Shown here: positions 62,270-64,000 of the stretch, one piece after another
How the letters are laid out: every line of letters starts with the position of its first letter
Position numbering within the stretch: position 1 is the stretch's first letter
Assembly: GCA_016290325.1 (NCBI GenBank)
Contig: JAEETL010000008.1
Span: 29,282 to 93,281 of the forward strand
Direction of reading: 5' to 3'
DNA: 64,000 nucleotides
Origin: Muribaculaceae bacterium
GTDB lineage: Bacteria > Bacteroidota > Bacteroidia > Bacteroidales > Muribaculaceae
The notes under the pieces: model-generated
What the model was told of the DNA's origin: nothing
The model's database searches: none
Seen by the model: only the letters and a program-made list of their open reading frames with translations
Position numbers and translations under genes: made by a program

Positions 62270-62277
62270 TACCTTTG
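62270..62277 (+). promoter_or_regulatory. -7 box for tilS
   Basis: TACCTTTG ends 9 bases before the tilS ATG, and a leftward TATCTTTG box for the EamA gene lies at 62240-62247, so both divergent transcripts have short leaders. Confidence 0.5.
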
Positions 62278-62286
62278 CCCATAGAA

Positions 62287-63612
62287 ATGGAACGCGGGGT
62301 ATTATTGAATCGAATTAAGGCTGACAATTATGATCAGCTCCACACCATTAGTCACGCGCCAGTGCTGGTGGCTCTGAGCGGTGGGGCCGACTCGGTAGCG
62401 CTGCTGCACATCCTGCTCGACTTGGACTGCCAGTGCCACGCGGCCCACTGCAACTTCAACCTCAGGGGGCTAGAGTCCAAGCGAGATGAGCAATTTGTCC
62501 GCAACCTGTGCGAGAAACTTCATGTACCCTTGACAGTCAAGTCGTTTAACGTTCCAGCCTATCAACAAGAGCATGGCGGCTCGGTGGAAATGGCATGCAG
62601 GGATTTAAGATATGCATGGTTTGAAGAAGAGCGGCTGGCTCACGGCTGCGCTTTCATCGCGGTTGCCCATCATGCCGATGACCAAATAGAAACCTTTTAT
62701 CTGAATCTGATGCGGGGCACAGGACTACGTGGACTCACTGGCATGAAACGGTTGAATGGCAATGTGTGGCGTCCCTTGCTGGGTGTGAGCCGCAACGATT
62801 TGCTCGACTACCTCGCCTCTATCGGGCAAGATTTCGTAACTGATAGCACTAATGCGCAAAACGACTTCCGTCGTAACCGCCTGCGCAACATTGTGTTGCC
62901 CGCCATCAAACAGCAGTTTCCCCGCGCCAACGAGCGCACGCATGACACCATGAGCAACCTAGCTGATGACCTTGACCTCATCACAAATATTGCCACTCAG
63001 CTTTTACCCAATGAGCGGCATATCGAGCGAGGCCAACTGGCTAGTCATCCCCAAGCCTCTACCCTGCTCTATCACCGCATCCGCCACTTGGGGTTCAACC
63101 GCGACCAATGCCGTCAAGCGATTGTCGCCCTGCGCGGCGAGCATAGCGGGAAACAGTTTTATGCAAGGGGATTTGTCATGCATATCAACCGCCATAGCAT
63201 AGACATTGAGCAAGTCACTGAGCGCGAAGACATTGAGATTCCCATTGATTTGCACACCCATGTATTGTCCCCCGTCAACATCCAGATTTCGCTTAACAAT
63301 CCTCCATTTTCACCCTTGATGTGCGACGGTAAGCGCAAAGTCGCTTTTAACACATCACTGCTCCAGTGCCAGCGCATCGTCCTGCGGCACTGGCGGCGAG
63401 GCGACCGCATCAAGCCATTCGGCCTCAAAGGGTCAAAACTCGTCAGCGACGTTTTTACCGACCTGAAGCTTGACCATAACGCCAAACGCGACATCTGGCT
63501 CATGGAAGCCGATGGAGAAATCCTGTGGATTTTGGGCTGTCGGGCCGCAGCACATTATCCTGTTGACAACGAGTCCCAAGACTACTTATTGCTCTGTCTA
63601 GACACCCATTAG
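62287..63612 (+). CDS. tilS: tRNA(Ile)-lysidine synthetase
   Basis: A 441-residue enzyme that converts cytidine 34 of tRNA-Ile(CAU) to lysidine with ATP and lysine, so that it reads AUA. The start is the ATG at 62287; an in-frame TTG at 62275 lies in the promoter box. The PP-loop is VLVALSGGADSVALLHILLD, followed by CHAAHCNFNLRGLESKRDEQFV and IAVAHHADDQIETFYLNLMRGTGLRGLTGM. The C-terminal domain (about 340-440) with RHWRRGDRIKPFGLKGSKLVSD matches the TilS substrate-binding end. Length is normal. Confidence 0.96.
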   Translation: MERGVLLNRIKADNYDQLHTISHAPVLVALSGGADSVALLHILLDLDCQCHAAHCNFNLRGLESKRDEQFVRNLCEKLHVPLTVKSFNVPAYQQEHGGSVEMACRDLRYAWFEEERLAHGCAFIAVAHHADDQIETFYLNLMRGTGLRGLTGMKRLNGNVWRPLLGVSRNDLLDYLASIGQDFVTDSTNAQNDFRRNRLRNIVLPAIKQQFPRANERTHDTMSNLADDLDLITNIATQLLPNERHIERGQLASHPQASTLLYHRIRHLGFNRDQCRQAIVALRGEHSGKQFYARGFVMHINRHSIDIEQVTEREDIEIPIDLHTHVLSPVNIQISLNNPPFSPLMCDGKRKVAFNTSLLQCQRIVLRHWRRGDRIKPFGLKGSKLVSDVFTDLKLDHNAKRDIWLMEADGEILWILGCRAAAHYPVDNESQDYLLLCLDTH

Positions 63613-63654
63613 ACCCCACCAACCGAAATTAATCATCAAAATTTCGCTGAAAAA

Positions 63655-63686
63655 TTTGCACAAATTGAAAGTTAGCAGTACCTTTG
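63655..63686 (+). promoter_or_regulatory. Promoter of the tRNA-Ser/tRNA-Arg pair
   Basis: TTTG (63655-63658), 20 bases, then TACCTTTG (63679-63686), 32 bases before tRNA-Ser. Confidence 0.7.
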
Positions 63687-63717
63687 CACCTCAAAATGGG
63701 CGTAATTCCCATTTTCC

Positions 63718-63803
63718 GGAGAGATGGCAGAGTGGTCGAATGCGGCGGTCTTGAAAACCGTTGAGGCTAACTACCTCCAGGGGTTCGAATCCCTTTCTCT
63801 CCG
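63718..63803 (+). tRNA. tRNA-Ser (anticodon TGA)
   Basis: An 86-base cloverleaf with a long variable arm. Acceptor GGAGAGA pairs with TCTCTCC, the anticodon loop CTTGAAA gives anticodon TGA, the T-loop is TTCGAAT and the discriminator is G. CCA is not encoded. Confidence 0.95.
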
Positions 63804-63842
63804 CATTTTTTTGCCCTTTTGTCTAGGCAAATTAAGCAGGAT

Positions 63843-63916
63843 GGTCCTGTAGCTCAGCTGGATAGAGCAACAGCCTTCTAAGCTGTGGGTCTTGGGTTCG
63901 AATCCCAACAGGATCA
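63843..63916 (+). tRNA. tRNA-Arg (anticodon TCT)
   Basis: A 74-base cloverleaf. Acceptor GGTCCTG pairs with CAGGATC (one G-T), D-arm GCTCAGCTGGATAGAGC, anticodon loop CTTCTAA (anticodon TCT), T-loop TTCGAAT, discriminator A. It lies 39 bases after tRNA-Ser and is probably cotranscribed. Confidence 0.95.
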
Positions 63917-63930
63917 CGCTTCCAATTTTT

Positions 63931-63961
63931 GAGTCGCTGATTTTCAGCGGCTTATTTTTTT
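63931..63961 (+). terminator. Terminator after tRNA-Arg
   Basis: GTCGCTGA pairs with TCAGCGGC (one wobble) around TTT, followed by TTATTTTTTT. Confidence 0.8.
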
Positions 63962-64000
63962 ATATATAGCAATGTACCCCCTTTTGTATCCCCTACTCCC

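Noticed and set aside
63953..64000. Possible integration site after tRNA-Arg at the window end
   Set aside because: The sequence after the terminator is too short to show a repeat of the tRNA end or an integrase.

Overview
The window reads as a chromosome segment of a gut-type Bacteroidales bacterium, most like Muribaculaceae or Prevotellaceae. Three things suggest this. Nearly every gene or tRNA start has an upstream TAnnTTTG box, often with TTTG about 19 bases before it, which is the Bacteroidota sigma-ABfr promoter. Shine-Dalgarno sequences are weak or absent. The secreted proteins are typical of the group: GH92 mannosidases, BspA-like leucine-rich repeats, C10 peptidases and dockerin-tailed enzymes. 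Species assignment is inference.

Layout. 1-6.6 kb: two GH92 alpha-mannosidases (the first cut by the window edge) around a dockerin/FGE-fold secreted protein. 6.7-10.9 kb: a flavodoxin lipoprotein and a tandem pair of C10 cysteine peptidases. 11-16 kb: a small membrane protein, dxs, trkA and trkH in one operon. 16-25 kb: a long leftward run with a LuxR-type regulator, a hemerythrin protein, an LtaS-like sulfatase-fold enzyme, an orphan UmuD-like protein, an MBL-fold hydrolase, two lipoproteins, a TSCPD protein, a Crp-type regulator, hisS and a zinc metallopeptidase. 25-32 kb: an Ala-rich lipoprotein, an acetyltransferase, a nitroreductase, an M3 peptidase and mutS2. 32-47 kb: a second dockerin/FGE-fold protein, a bleomycin-hydrolase-like peptidase, RidA, a BspA-like protein, gpmI, two subtilases and a GH53 galactanase. 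47-64 kb: mostly housekeeping genes (DedA, rpe, deoD, an FMN oxidoreductase, yggS, an MFS carrier, tkt, an OmpA-family protein, a MATE pump, an EamA permease, tilS) and three tRNAs, interrupted at 49.4-51.5 kb by an islet with a toxin-antitoxin pair and a DUF805 protein.

How the genes fit together. Secreted hydrolases (GH92, GH53, two S8, two C10, one C1) plus adhesin-like proteins fit breakdown of host or dietary glycoproteins, but no SusC/SusD pair is visible. Eight of the secreted proteins carry dockerin-like modules, and no cohesin is seen here.

The least explained signals lie between genes: a 167-base hairpin-rich element present twice at about 96% identity on both sides of the BspA-like gene; a long direct repeat made of the 3' end of tRNA-Ser(CGA), its terminator and about 250 further bases that brackets the toxin-antitoxin islet; a consensus promoter in that islet that leads into no gene; a possible short RNA before the C1 peptidase; and a 19-base repeat that exactly fills the spacer of the mutS2 promoter.
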